A stretch of DNA of 64,000 nt, taken from NCBI GenBank assembly GCA_030373505.1, contig JAUCYS010000001.1, forward strand, positions 370,864 to 434,863, written 5' to 3'. Numbering within the stretch: position 1 is the first letter of the stretch; every line of letters starts with the position of its first letter. Below the pieces are notes generated by a model that searched no databases, was not told where the DNA came from, and was given only the letters and a program-made list of their open reading frames with translations. The DNA is from Parasphingorhabdus sp. GTDB taxonomy: Bacteria > Pseudomonadota > Alphaproteobacteria > Sphingomonadales > Sphingomonadaceae. The translations under genes were made by a program, and so were the position numbers. Shown here piece after piece: positions 1-9,760 of the stretch.

Positions 1-138
1 ACCTGACGGACCGTTGGTTTTCGACACAGCGGAAATATTAACCGTTTTTGTCATCTTCCTATCGGTGCTTGTAACAAGCCTATAGCGCTCTGCTGCCCTA
101 TTCAAATTTCATATTCAATGAAGTTACAGGGGGCTTGA

Positions 139-1470
139 ATGCGCTTTTCCAAAACTGCCGCGATACTTACCATTGCCTTTAATAGCGGCTTGCTGGCCTT
201 CACAGCGACGCCAGCCGCAGCCCAGACCGATCCGGATGTTCAAAGCGCCATGGATCAATTGAATGCGGGTCGGGCCGATGCCGCCTATTCTGCGCTCAAG
301 GTACGGGAAGGCAAGCGCGCGGGTGAGCCCGATTTTGATATGGCGCTGGGACTGGCTGCTCTGGAATCGAGCCGGTTTGGCGAGGCCATATTGGCGTTCC
401 AGCGTGTTCTGGCGGTGCAGCCGGGCAATGCGCGGGCGCAGGCCGAGCTGGCGCGCGCCTATGCGATGGCGGGAGATGTGGATACGGCACGGGCCGAATT
501 TGAAACCGTCCGCGGCGACCCCTCGATTCCCGACCCCGTTCGCAACCGGATTGACGGGGTGGTCCGGCAGCTGGATACGGCGATTGCCGGCGGTGCATCG
601 GAGATCACCGGCTATTTCGATGTCGAAGGCGGCTATGACAGCAATATCAACACCGCGACCGATGCCATTTCGATCACGCTACCGCTCTTTGCCTTTCTGG
701 GCCCTGCCACGCTGAACGGCGCAGCGCGGGAACAGGATGCCGGCTTTTATCAGATTCAGGGCGGTCTCTCGGGCTCGACGCCGCTCAGCCGGCAGACACG
801 CCTGTTCGGTTCGGTGCTCGGCAACTGGCGAGACAATATTGACAGTCGTTTCGTCGATCAGGCTTCGGCGGTCGGTACCATCGGTATCGCCCATAGCCTG
901 GCCAATGGCGATGTCATTTCGCTTTCGGGCCAGGGACAACGCTTCTGGCTTGGCCATAATGGCTACAGGACCAGTGTTGGCGGCGATATCCGCTATACCA
1001 AGCGCCTGTCTAATGATCGCGCGCTGTCGGTCAGCGGGCAATATTTCCGCCTCAACTATGACGGCGCCCCGCTGCAGGATGCGGAGCGTTTCTCCGGCAG
1101 CATCACCTATGCCGACAAGGCAATCTACGGCGGTATCGGCGGCGGCAAGGAAGAGACCCGGCGGCCCGGGGCCGACCAGCTGAGCTATGCCTTTGCCAAT
1201 GCGCAACTGGGCGGCGAATGGAGCCTGGGGGAAAAGGCGTCGCTTATCGCTGGTGCCAGTGTCGAGCATCGCAATTATGACAGCCGCGATCCGCTGTTCC
1301 TGGAGGGACGCAAGGACACGCAATATGATGCGTCGCTCGGCCTGCGCTACCGCTTCACCGACACGATCAGCGTGCGTCCGCGCGTTACCTATACCCGCAA
1401 CGACAGCAATATCGGGCTCTACGACTATGACCGCTGGACCGCCTCTGTCGGTGTCCGCCTGAGCTTCTAG
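139..1470 (+). CDS. Outer-membrane protein with N-terminal TPR region and C-terminal beta-barrel (Slam/DUF560-like architecture)
   Basis: 443 aa ORF with signal peptide, TPR-like segment (ALGLAALESSRFGEAILAFQRVLAVQPGNARAQAELARAYAMAGD) and barrel-like C-terminus ending in aromatic F (SVGVRLSF). Confidence 0.75.
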   Translation: MRFSKTAAILTIAFNSGLLAFTATPAAAQTDPDVQSAMDQLNAGRADAAYSALKVREGKRAGEPDFDMALGLAALESSRFGEAILAFQRVLAVQPGNARAQAELARAYAMAGDVDTARAEFETVRGDPSIPDPVRNRIDGVVRQLDTAIAGGASEITGYFDVEGGYDSNINTATDAISITLPLFAFLGPATLNGAAREQDAGFYQIQGGLSGSTPLSRQTRLFGSVLGNWRDNIDSRFVDQASAVGTIGIAHSLANGDVISLSGQGQRFWLGHNGYRTSVGGDIRYTKRLSNDRALSVSGQYFRLNYDGAPLQDAERFSGSITYADKAIYGGIGGGKEETRRPGADQLSYAFANAQLGGEWSLGEKASLIAGASVEHRNYDSRDPLFLEGRKDTQYDASLGLRYRFTDTISVRPRVTYTRNDSNIGLYDYDRWTASVGVRLSF

Positions 1471-1501
1471 TTTTAACATAATCACTCTTGGGAGAAACAT
1501 C

Positions 1502-4456
1502 ATGACCCAGATCCAAAGCAGAAACACCAGCTTGCTGACCGACGTCAAACTGGCCAGCGCCAGCGCACTCGCCACAACCCTGTTCGCGATTTTTGTTCCC
1601 GGTTCGCCGCTCTGGGCAGCGGAACTGGTGTTCACCTCTGCGGCAAGCGGCACGCCTTCTGCCGACAATGGCGCGGGCGAACAGCAAATCGCATCGGGCG
1701 TCGTCCAGCTGAAGCTGGATGACGGCACGATGGTCAGCATCATGGGGCCGGCTCGCTATTCGCTGTCGGCAGACGGACAATTGTCGGTACCCAGCGGCAG
1801 CTTTACCGCTTCGGCACCGGCAGGCGCTTCGCCAAAGCCGATTGTCGCCGGCAATGGCAGCCAGATCATTCTGAAGCCCGGCAGCAGCGCCAACGGCAAG
1901 ATCGCCTCCGACGGCAGTTTCTCCGGCTTTGCCCTGACCGGCTCGATGCAGGTGGCCAGCAATGGTGCCAGCAGGACTTTCCCAGCCGGCAAGGCTTTCA
2001 AGTCAGGCAATGGTTCGGGGCCATCTGCGACGATAACCGCTGGTGCCCAGCCCAATCGCAGCGGCGGCCGCACCGCCCTGCAACAGGTTCAGCAGGCCCA
2101 GCGCAACGCTACCCAGTTTCTTGCCAACGCCAGCCAGACCACGCCGACCGCGCTCGGCTTTGCCGGTGTATCGCAGCCGCAGACGTTCATCCCCGGCACC
2201 TTGCAGGGAGCCACAAGCCCGGCGCAGTTCCAGCGACTGGTGCAGGCCCAGACCGGGCAACTTGATCCGGCGCTTGCGCTGCAGTTCATCACCGAGATTC
2301 TGGCGGCCGCACAAAATGGCAATCTGGGATCCTATAGCGGTCTGACGCCAGCGCAAATCCAGGCTTTGCTGTTCAATCTGCAGACCTATGGCGCGCCGTC
2401 CGGTATTTCGCAGTTCCAGCTGCAGGAATTTCTCCGCGCTCTGGGCGCAGCGGGATATACGATTCCCGGCATCAGCGGAAATGGTGCCACTTTTGGCTCA
2501 ATCGCCGACCTGCTGGCGCTGGTAGCCGCTGGCGGCACGATCCCGCCCGGCGATCCGACCGTACAGGCGCTGGTTGATCTGCTGTTTGCCAATGGTTTTC
2601 CTCCGGGGCTCGATATCGACGAGATTGCCAGCCTGTTCCGCCTTGCCGGCTATACCGTACCGCCCCAATATGGCGGCGGTACAGGTGGCACGCCGACCCC
2701 TACTCCAACGCCTACTCCTACTCCTACGCCAACTCCAACGCCTACCCCCACGCCGACACCAACACCCACGCCTACTCCGGGCCCTACAGAGACCCGAAGC
2801 AATCAGCTGACCTATGCCTTCGGTGCGAGCGGATTGGTTGATTTCGGACTGGGAGACGTCAAACTGGTCGACGGAAAGATCCAGAGTTTCGCCAGCAGTT
2901 TTACCGGGACCACTGCCATTGGCGACGCGGAAGTAGCGGAATTTGGCGCGTTTGATGATGTCGCGTTTGCCCGCTGGACCAACGGCACGATCAACGGCAT
3001 CGCTTATGGTCCTAACCAGGGCTTCCATGTAATGTCCGGGACGGCGTCTACCTCGTTCAACCGCTCCGGTCTGCTGACCTATGATCTGGTCGGTTCCACC
3101 CGCGCCACCCTGTCTGACGGCAGCGCGGCACCGGGAACATTTACCGGTAAGCTGGCGATCTCGACCGGCGCGGTCAATCCGATTGGATGGGACCTGGAAC
3201 TGAATGTCGGCAATTATATGTGGCAAAGCTCCACGGTTGGCGGCGCCGCCGATCCCTCGCAGTCGGACTATGTGATCCAGTCCGATTTCACCTTTGGCGG
3301 CGCTGTGCCGATCACCGCTTTTGGAGGTGACGCCTGCAAGGGTACCTGCAACGGCAGTGTCAGCGGCCAGCTATACGGTGCAGACGGTGCCTATGTCGGT
3401 CTTGGCTTCAACGTCAATGACAGCTCGTCCGCCGGATTTGTACAGGCCATCGGTCTGGGTATATTCGCACTGAACGGCGGCGGAACCGATCCCAACCCGC
3501 CTAGCGGCAGTACCCGCTCCGGCCAGTTACTCGCCTATTCCGGTACCCGGGTTGGCATCGATGCCCGCCAGCCGGTTGATGTGACCTATTCCGAAGCGAC
3601 GGGTGCTCCAATCGGCTATGTCTGGACGCTGAACGACTATACGATCGAGAATGAGCACCCAACCATCGGTACCGCCAGCCAGAAGGAGGCCGGCACGGTC
3701 GGAGAGATTATCAGTTGGGTGCGATGGGCCGATGGGACGACAGGCGGATCTCCGGAATTTCCATTCGCTGCCAACCAAGGCTGGCATCTGATCACCGGAG
3801 CACCGCCCACTAACATACCGACCACAGGTACCGTTAATTACGACCTGATCGGCTCGACCGCACCGACCAACCGCGACGGTTCACTCGCACCGGGCAGTTT
3901 TGCTGGCAATCTCGCTGTCGCCTTTGGTGCAACGCCAATGGTGGGATTTGATTTCCAGGTCTCTATCGGCGGTAACGCCTATGGCTTCGGGACACCAGGC
4001 GGCGCAGCGGATCCTAACAATGGCGGTCGTCCGGTTGAACTGACCGGTGAATATGCCAACACATTCGGCTCGGGTCAGGATACGTTTCTGGTTTCCGGGG
4101 GCGGGCCTGTCTGCGGCGGTAGCGGCGATTGCAAAGCCAGCTTCCGGGGTTTCCTGGCGGGCGAAGGTGCCAGTCATGTTGGAGTGAGCTACACTTTTGG
4201 CAATCTTGGATATGACCATCAGGTCGATGGCGTTGCGGCTTTCGGAATCCCGGGATCCTCTCCGACTTCGGCAAGCAATTCTCTCGCTGGCTGGTCCCGA
4301 TGGACAGCAAATACCGATATCGCGGCTGGCGTTGGCAAAGCTGCAGGCATCGGGAGCGCGCCGCGTACCAACGGCAGGCTGGATAATGGCATGAGCCCCG
4401 CAGACAGGCTGGATACGATCAAGGAATGGCTCGGACCGAACTTCTCTTTTCAGTAA
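1502..4456 (+). CDS. Large secreted FecR-domain protein with (PT)n linker and duplicated C-terminal modules
   Basis: 984 aa; FecR-like N-terminal region (GVVQLKLDDGTMVSIMGPARYSL...), TPTPTP linker, two similar C-terminal modules (YDLxGSTxxTxxDGSxAPGxFxGxLA). Confidence 0.75.
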   Translation: MTQIQSRNTSLLTDVKLASASALATTLFAIFVPGSPLWAAELVFTSAASGTPSADNGAGEQQIASGVVQLKLDDGTMVSIMGPARYSLSADGQLSVPSGSFTASAPAGASPKPIVAGNGSQIILKPGSSANGKIASDGSFSGFALTGSMQVASNGASRTFPAGKAFKSGNGSGPSATITAGAQPNRSGGRTALQQVQQAQRNATQFLANASQTTPTALGFAGVSQPQTFIPGTLQGATSPAQFQRLVQAQTGQLDPALALQFITEILAAAQNGNLGSYSGLTPAQIQALLFNLQTYGAPSGISQFQLQEFLRALGAAGYTIPGISGNGATFGSIADLLALVAAGGTIPPGDPTVQALVDLLFANGFPPGLDIDEIASLFRLAGYTVPPQYGGGTGGTPTPTPTPTPTPTPTPTPTPTPTPTPTPTPGPTETRSNQLTYAFGASGLVDFGLGDVKLVDGKIQSFASSFTGTTAIGDAEVAEFGAFDDVAFARWTNGTINGIAYGPNQGFHVMSGTASTSFNRSGLLTYDLVGSTRATLSDGSAAPGTFTGKLAISTGAVNPIGWDLELNVGNYMWQSSTVGGAADPSQSDYVIQSDFTFGGAVPITAFGGDACKGTCNGSVSGQLYGADGAYVGLGFNVNDSSSAGFVQAIGLGIFALNGGGTDPNPPSGSTRSGQLLAYSGTRVGIDARQPVDVTYSEATGAPIGYVWTLNDYTIENEHPTIGTASQKEAGTVGEIISWVRWADGTTGGSPEFPFAANQGWHLITGAPPTNIPTTGTVNYDLIGSTAPTNRDGSLAPGSFAGNLAVAFGATPMVGFDFQVSIGGNAYGFGTPGGAADPNNGGRPVELTGEYANTFGSGQDTFLVSGGGPVCGGSGDCKASFRGFLAGEGASHVGVSYTFGNLGYDHQVDGVAAFGIPGSSPTSASNSLAGWSRWTANTDIAAGVGKAAGIGSAPRTNGRLDNGMSPADRLDTIKEWLGPNFSFQ
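2690..2779 (+). repeat. Coding low-complexity Pro-Thr repeat (linker)
   Basis: Tandem ACN CCN codons encoding TPTPTP...; in frame within the 984 aa CDS. Confidence 0.9.
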
Positions 4457-4684
4457 ACGCCGCTGCGATCTGTCCCGGTCTTTCGACTCCAGAACCACTG
4501 GAAGGAAGGCCGGGACGAATATTTCAGGATGCCAAGCGAGACTAACAGCATCTGTCATCTTTCTAACAGGGACTGTAACTGGAAAACATCAGGGATCCGC
4601 GTAACTTTTGCGATGCATCAAGCAGCACAGAGCCGCTCAATTGAATGTCTTATTCCATTGCCAAAATAAAAGGGGATTATCACC

Positions 4685-5569
4685 ATGACCAGAAAGAACC
4701 TGTTTTCCGCCACGACTGGCGTACTCGCTTTTGCAAGCCTCGCGGTTTCGCCTGCACAGGCAGCCAAGGAAGATGTGGCGATCGTAAAATGCGAAGCCTC
4801 ATACGGCACGGTCGCGATCGCGGACGGCGATACGCAGGGCTGGAGCAAATTCGGACTGTCGAGTCCTCGCGGAATGCTGGGCGCGATTGTCCAGGAGTCC
4901 GGCTGTTTCACCATGCATACCGGAGCGGACGGCAAACCAGCCGATTATCTGATGTCTGCCATTGCCGGCTCGCAGGAAGAGATTGACCAGACCATGAATA
5001 CCGCCACGAGCCTGATGAAAGGCGGACTCGTCCAGTCAGGTGCAGCCGGCACCATCCTGTCCAAAGTACCCATGGGCGGCGCGCTGATTGGCATGTTCGG
5101 CGGCCTTGGCGGCAAGAAGAAAACCATTTCCGCTGGCTTGCGCCTGATGAACCCGGCCAATGGCCAGACGCTGATTGCGGGCAGCGGCGTCAGCCAGAAA
5201 TCCACGATCCAGATTCTGAAAAGCAGTGACTGGGTGGCGGCGAGCCAGGGGCAATTGGGGCAGTATAGCTCGTCGAAAGACGGCCAGATGGTCACCAGCG
5301 CCTTCGTCGAAGCGTATAACACTCTTGTCTCGCAGGCCGGCGCGTTAAGGAGCGTGCAAAAGGCTGCACCCGCTGCCCCGGCAGCTACGACCTATACGGT
5401 TGCTGTCGCGACGTCGATGCGGGGAAGCGCTTCCGAAACGGGAGCAGAGGTTCGCTCTCTTCGTCCCGATACGGAACTGACTCCGACCGGCAACAAGCAA
5501 GGGCTGTTTGTCGAAGTGACCGACAATTACGGCACAAAGGGCTGGGTTTCAGTCGAAGATCTGCGCTAA
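4685..5569 (+). CDS. Secreted protein with CsgG-like region and C-terminal SH3-like domain
   Basis: 294 aa; signal peptide, C-terminal TYTVAVATSMRGSASETGAEVRSLRPDTELTPTGNKQGLFVEVTDNYGTKGWVSVEDLR resembles bacterial SH3. Confidence 0.6.
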   Translation: MTRKNLFSATTGVLAFASLAVSPAQAAKEDVAIVKCEASYGTVAIADGDTQGWSKFGLSSPRGMLGAIVQESGCFTMHTGADGKPADYLMSAIAGSQEEIDQTMNTATSLMKGGLVQSGAAGTILSKVPMGGALIGMFGGLGGKKKTISAGLRLMNPANGQTLIAGSGVSQKSTIQILKSSDWVAASQGQLGQYSSSKDGQMVTSAFVEAYNTLVSQAGALRSVQKAAPAAPAATTYTVAVATSMRGSASETGAEVRSLRPDTELTPTGNKQGLFVEVTDNYGTKGWVSVEDLR

Positions 5570-5603
5570 TTGCGACCCGAGTGCAGCCTTCATCGCTGAT
5601 GGG

Positions 5604-5640
5604 AAAGGGCGTCCCCCTAGGGGAGGGCGCCCTTTCTTTT
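5604..5640 (+). terminator. Rho-independent terminator
   Basis: AAAGGGCGTCCCCCTAGGGGAGGGCGCCCTTTCTTTT hairpin plus T-rich tail, 35 nt after the stop at 5569. Confidence 0.8.
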
Positions 5641-6012
5641 GCCAGCTGCCGATCAGGATGAACGGAGCCCGGGATGGCGGGCTCATCAATCGGTTTCAGC
5701 TGGGCCTGACGAAATGTTTCGGACCGGTGCATGCTGCGGTTGCATTTTTCACCGTGTTTATGGTCAGCATCGCCGCCGACAAAGCGATCGACAAGTTCCG
5801 GCAATGCATCACGATCCAATCCCTGCAATCGAAATCCTGATGCGACCGGGGCGATGGCAAACAACTCGCCACTATATGCAAAGCGGGTTTCAAAACAAAG
5901 AACAAGGCGGAAATTTCCGAGAAGCTAACAGCATTTGTCACTGTCTTTTCCTGGTAGACAAACTCTAGAACATGTCTCAATTGTCGCTAAAGAACTGGGA
6001 TAAAATCCTGCA

Positions 6013-6696
6013 ATGACCAACTTGCGCATCTTGCATGTCGAAGACGATGAACAAACGGCCCGCATGGTGAGCGAAATCATGTCGCGTACCGGCGATCGAG
6101 TGACAACCGTCGTCAATGGCAAAGAGGGTCTGCGGCGTGCATCGGAAGAGCCTTTCGATCTCGTCATTCTCGACCGGATGCTTCCCGATATGACGGGAAT
6201 TGATATCGTTACCAAATTGCGCGCCGCTGGCCTTGCCATCCCGGTGCTGATGTTGTCCGCACTGGGTAGAACCGAAAACCGGATTCAGGGTCTGGATGCC
6301 GGCGTCGATGATTATCTTGCCAAACCTTTTGAGGATGAGGAACTGGTCGCCCGGGTTCGTGCCTTGCACCGGCGAGCGACCGGGCAGGCACATAGCGCTG
6401 TTATCATTTTTGGTGATATGGAATGCCATATCAAGGCGCGCACCGCGCATCGCCAGGGCAAGCACATCGCGCTCAGCCCCAAAGAATTTGAGCTGTTCAA
6501 ATATTTCATGCAAAATGCCGGGGAGATTGTGACCCGTGAAATGCTTCTGCACAATGTCTGGAACCTCAATTTCGATCCGCAAACCAATGTCATCGACGTG
6601 AATGTCGGACGGCTGCGGCGCAAGCTGGAAGAGGGTTTTGACAAGCCGGTGCTGGAAACCATATGGGGAGCAGGATATCGGCTGCACGCAGACTGA
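6013..6696 (+). CDS. OmpR/PhoB-family response regulator
   Basis: Receiver (LRILHVEDDE..., LVILDRMLPDMTG, YLAKPF) and winged-helix C-terminus (LSPKEFELFKYFMQNAGEIVTREMLLHNVW). Confidence 0.95.
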   Translation: MTNLRILHVEDDEQTARMVSEIMSRTGDRVTTVVNGKEGLRRASEEPFDLVILDRMLPDMTGIDIVTKLRAAGLAIPVLMLSALGRTENRIQGLDAGVDDYLAKPFEDEELVARVRALHRRATGQAHSAVIIFGDMECHIKARTAHRQGKHIALSPKEFELFKYFMQNAGEIVTREMLLHNVWNLNFDPQTNVIDVNVGRLRRKLEEGFDKPVLETIWGAGYRLHAD

Positions 6697-6698
6697 CC

Positions 6699-8036
6699 AT
6701 GAGCATATTTTCTTCCTTGTTCGGGCGATTGAGTTTGATCATCGTCCTCGTGTCGGTCCTGTCTGTGGCTGTCCTGTTTGCCATGACCGACTGGATTGTC
6801 CGAACGGAAACCCAGGCACAGATTGCCCGCAGCGTGGATACCGATATCGCCGGTCTCGCTGACATATATATCTCTGGCGGGCCGGCCGAATTGCGGCAGA
6901 GAATGGCCGACCGTCTGGAGCTGCAGTCTCCCGGTGATGCGCGCTATTATATGCTTGCGTCGCCCAACGGCACCATGATCACGGGCAATATCAAATATTG
7001 GCCAAAACTGTCCGCGGAAAACTCGGAGACGGGTCATATCAAACTGCCTGATGGCAAAGAGGTTTTTGCCCGGACCACGCAGCTCAACCCCGACCTGAAA
7101 CTGCTTGTCGGTCGTGACACCGCCGGACAAGCCGCCTTGCTCGGCCGGATCAGAACCGCTTTTCTTCTGGCCGGGATATTGCTGGTGCTGATGTTCTTCA
7201 TCATCGGCTATTATTCTACCCTCCGCCTGAGAAACCGGATCGGAATGTTAAACGACGCATTCCGGGAAATTGGTGCCGGTAATCTGACGACCACAATCCC
7301 GCTCGATCGCGCTGGCGACGAGCTGGACGAACTGGCGCAGCACAGCAATGCCATGATCAAACGTCTCGCCGCGCTGATCGCCGCGCACCGGGATATATCC
7401 GATCACACCGCGCACGAACTGCGCACGCCGCTCACCCATCTGGACAATCGCCTGGTTGCCGCGATGCGGCAGAGTGAGGATGACTCCCATCTCGAGACCC
7501 TGGGCCGGGCCAGGCAGGATATTCGCGATATAATCGCGATGCTGGACTCGCTGCTCGATATCGCATCCAGCCGCGCCCAAAAAGGCGACCGGGCCGGATT
7601 GTCCGAATGCGATGTCACGGAGATTGCCAGTGAAATAGCGGAGCTGTTTAGCGAAAGCGCCGAGGATCTGGGTATCGACTTCAGCACCGATATTGCGTCA
7701 GGAGTGAAGATGATGGCCAATCCTGCTCATCTCCAGCGCATTTTATCCAACCTGCTCGACAACGCGCTTAAATATACGCCCAGAGGCGGCGCGGTTGAGC
7801 TGATGTTGCGACCGGGGCCGATCATCACGGTGCGGGACAACGGGCCCGGCATTCCCGAGCATATGAGGGACAGGATTTTCGAGCGTTTTGTCCGCATCGA
7901 TGGCAATGGAGCGAAGGGACACGGCCTTGGCCTTGCCCTGTCGCAGGCTCTGGCCGAGCGAAACGGCCTGATCATTCGCTGTCACGATGCACAACCCGGG
8001 GCTTTGTTCGAAATCAGACCGGAAAGGAGTGATTGA
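6699..8036 (+). CDS. Sensor histidine kinase
   Basis: HAMP-like region, H-box DHTAHELRTPLTHL, N-box LLDNALKYTP, DNGPGIP, GHGLGLAL; ATG at 6699 just after the RR stop is preferred to the 6663 ORF start. Confidence 0.93.
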   Translation: MSIFSSLFGRLSLIIVLVSVLSVAVLFAMTDWIVRTETQAQIARSVDTDIAGLADIYISGGPAELRQRMADRLELQSPGDARYYMLASPNGTMITGNIKYWPKLSAENSETGHIKLPDGKEVFARTTQLNPDLKLLVGRDTAGQAALLGRIRTAFLLAGILLVLMFFIIGYYSTLRLRNRIGMLNDAFREIGAGNLTTTIPLDRAGDELDELAQHSNAMIKRLAALIAAHRDISDHTAHELRTPLTHLDNRLVAAMRQSEDDSHLETLGRARQDIRDIIAMLDSLLDIASSRAQKGDRAGLSECDVTEIASEIAELFSESAEDLGIDFSTDIASGVKMMANPAHLQRILSNLLDNALKYTPRGGAVELMLRPGPIITVRDNGPGIPEHMRDRIFERFVRIDGNGAKGHGLGLALSQALAERNGLIIRCHDAQPGALFEIRPERSD

Positions 8037-8037
8037 A

Positions 8038-8667
8038 TTGAACTGTCAAAATTCGTCCGTGATGGCACTTTGGATGTCCGTGTCGCTTCTGTCGGGCTGC
8101 GCCGGTGCATCGGCAGGCATCGCTTCACAGACGGAGTTTGTGGCTGACCGGGTTTCGCCTTCGGTGGATGACGGGCCAGTGATGCGCACGGCCCATGCCA
8201 TTCTTGCGGGCAAACAGGGCGAGGAAAATTCCGATGCAGCCGCTCTGCGCGCAGCCGCCCAGATTCTGCAAGCCATCGGTGCCAGGCCGGACGGGGAGCA
8301 GGACGAGGACCTCTCGAAACGCTGGGGCGAAAGGGCGCAAGCGCTGGACCCTTCGACTAGGCCACCGGTATACCGCGGTCGCGCGCTCGGACCATCCTAC
8401 AGGAAAGGAAAGGTCTCGGCGAAATCGGGGGTGAGTACAGACCAGATTTTCCTGGCGGGCAAGAAAGCGTCCGTGGCACTGGTCCCGGTTTCATCCAAAC
8501 CCCTATCGATCAAGATTGTCGACCCTCAGGGAAAGGATATCTGTCGCCAAAACGTCTCCTCAAAGCCGGTAAATTGTGAATGGCTGCCGCTTTTCACCGA
8601 ACGGTACCGCATCAATATCCACACCAGCGCCACTCAGCCGGTGGCCTATTATCTGATATCGAACTAG
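8038..8667 (+). CDS. Putative small lipoprotein encoded with the two-component system
   Basis: Lipobox LLSGC near the N-terminus; AAAGGAG upstream of TTG at 8038 (ATG at 8062 is an alternative); immediately follows the HK stop. Confidence 0.55.
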   Translation: MNCQNSSVMALWMSVSLLSGCAGASAGIASQTEFVADRVSPSVDDGPVMRTAHAILAGKQGEENSDAAALRAAAQILQAIGARPDGEQDEDLSKRWGERAQALDPSTRPPVYRGRALGPSYRKGKVSAKSGVSTDQIFLAGKKASVALVPVSSKPLSIKIVDPQGKDICRQNVSSKPVNCEWLPLFTERYRINIHTSATQPVAYYLISN

Positions 8668-8722
8668 GCTGACAGCGGCCGTCTTGCCGATGATGAGCGT
8701 GGTACCAATCGCGCCGCAACGA

Positions 8723-9730
8723 CTAGATTTTGACCAGAAGCTTGCCGGTATTGCCCCCTGTATAGAGCAGGTTGAGCGCCTTGGGTGCTGCCTCCAGTCC
8801 TTCCACAATATGCAGGGGCATGGTCAGCTTGCCTTCGGCCAGCCAGCCAGCCAGCGCGGCCATCGCTTCGGGGAAACGATCTTCATGGTCGAGGATCACG
8901 AAGCCGCGAACGGTGAGACGGCGCATGATGAGGTTACGAAACATGTAGGGCCCGGGAATTGGTTCGTCGCTGTTATAGGAAGAAATCAACCCGCAGATCA
9001 CGACATGGCCGAAATCTTTCATATGGGTCAGCGACGCATCGAGAATCTCGCCGCCGACGTTTTCAAAGCATAAATCAATGCCTTCGGGGCACAGCGCGCC
9101 CAATCTCTCGGTCACATTTTCGTTTTTGTAATTGATCGCACCGTCAAAGCCGAGATCATTGGTCAGCATTGCGCATTTTTCATCGCTCCCGGCGATACCG
9201 ATGACAGTACAGCCTTCGTTCTTGGCAATCTGTCCCACCATCGTCCCGACGGCCCCGGCGGCGCCGCTGACCACCACCGTATCGCCGGTTTTCAGCTTTC
9301 CGATATCGTGCAGGCCAACATAGGCGGTCGGCCCGGCGACGCTGAGGACCGCAAAGGCTTCGGCAAGGTCGATGCCATCCAGCGAAGGGAAGACGGAAAA
9401 TCCGGCTCCATCGGTGACGATATAGTCGGACCAGCTGTGCAATCCTGCCGCATGTGCGCCGACCGGGAAGTCGGGGTTTTTGCTCTCGACAATTTCGCCG
9501 AATACAAAGCCGCGCATGGGTTCGCCAATACGCACCGGCTCCATGTAGATATCCCAGTCGCTGAGCCAGACGCGGTTGGTCGCATCAAGCGAAAGATAAA
9601 GCGTGCGAAAGAGGAACTGGCCGTCTTCGAGCGCGGGGAGCGGCTCTTCCCGCAGCACCAGCGTATCGTCCTCGATCATTTCCTTGGGGCGTTCGTTGAA
9701 ATACCAGCGCCGGGCCGTTTGTCCGCTCAT
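8723..9730 (-). CDS. NADP-dependent MDR-family oxidoreductase (prostaglandin reductase/CurA-like)
   Basis: 335 aa; VVSGAAGAVGTMVGQIAKNEGCTVIGIAGS nucleotide-binding motif; FENVGGEILDA. Confidence 0.85.
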   Translation of the reverse strand: MSGQTARRWYFNERPKEMIEDDTLVLREEPLPALEDGQFLFRTLYLSLDATNRVWLSDWDIYMEPVRIGEPMRGFVFGEIVESKNPDFPVGAHAAGLHSWSDYIVTDGAGFSVFPSLDGIDLAEAFAVLSVAGPTAYVGLHDIGKLKTGDTVVVSGAAGAVGTMVGQIAKNEGCTVIGIAGSDEKCAMLTNDLGFDGAINYKNENVTERLGALCPEGIDLCFENVGGEILDASLTHMKDFGHVVICGLISSYNSDEPIPGPYMFRNLIMRRLTVRGFVILDHEDRFPEAMAALAGWLAEGKLTMPLHIVEGLEAAPKALNLLYTGGNTGKLLVKI

Positions 9731-9760
9731 CTTTGCTCTCCAGATCGTGTGGGACCGGTA

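Noticed and set aside
679-1743. 354 aa minus-strand ORF, and similar long minus ORFs at 2498-3226, 14178-15446, 32697-33734
   Set aside because: Opposite strand of well-supported CDSs with low-complexity, non-protein-like composition.
2690-2785. CRISPR-like or VNTR-like short repeats
   Set aside because: In-frame Pro-Thr codon repeats of a protein linker, no spacers; the same holds for 59205-59262.
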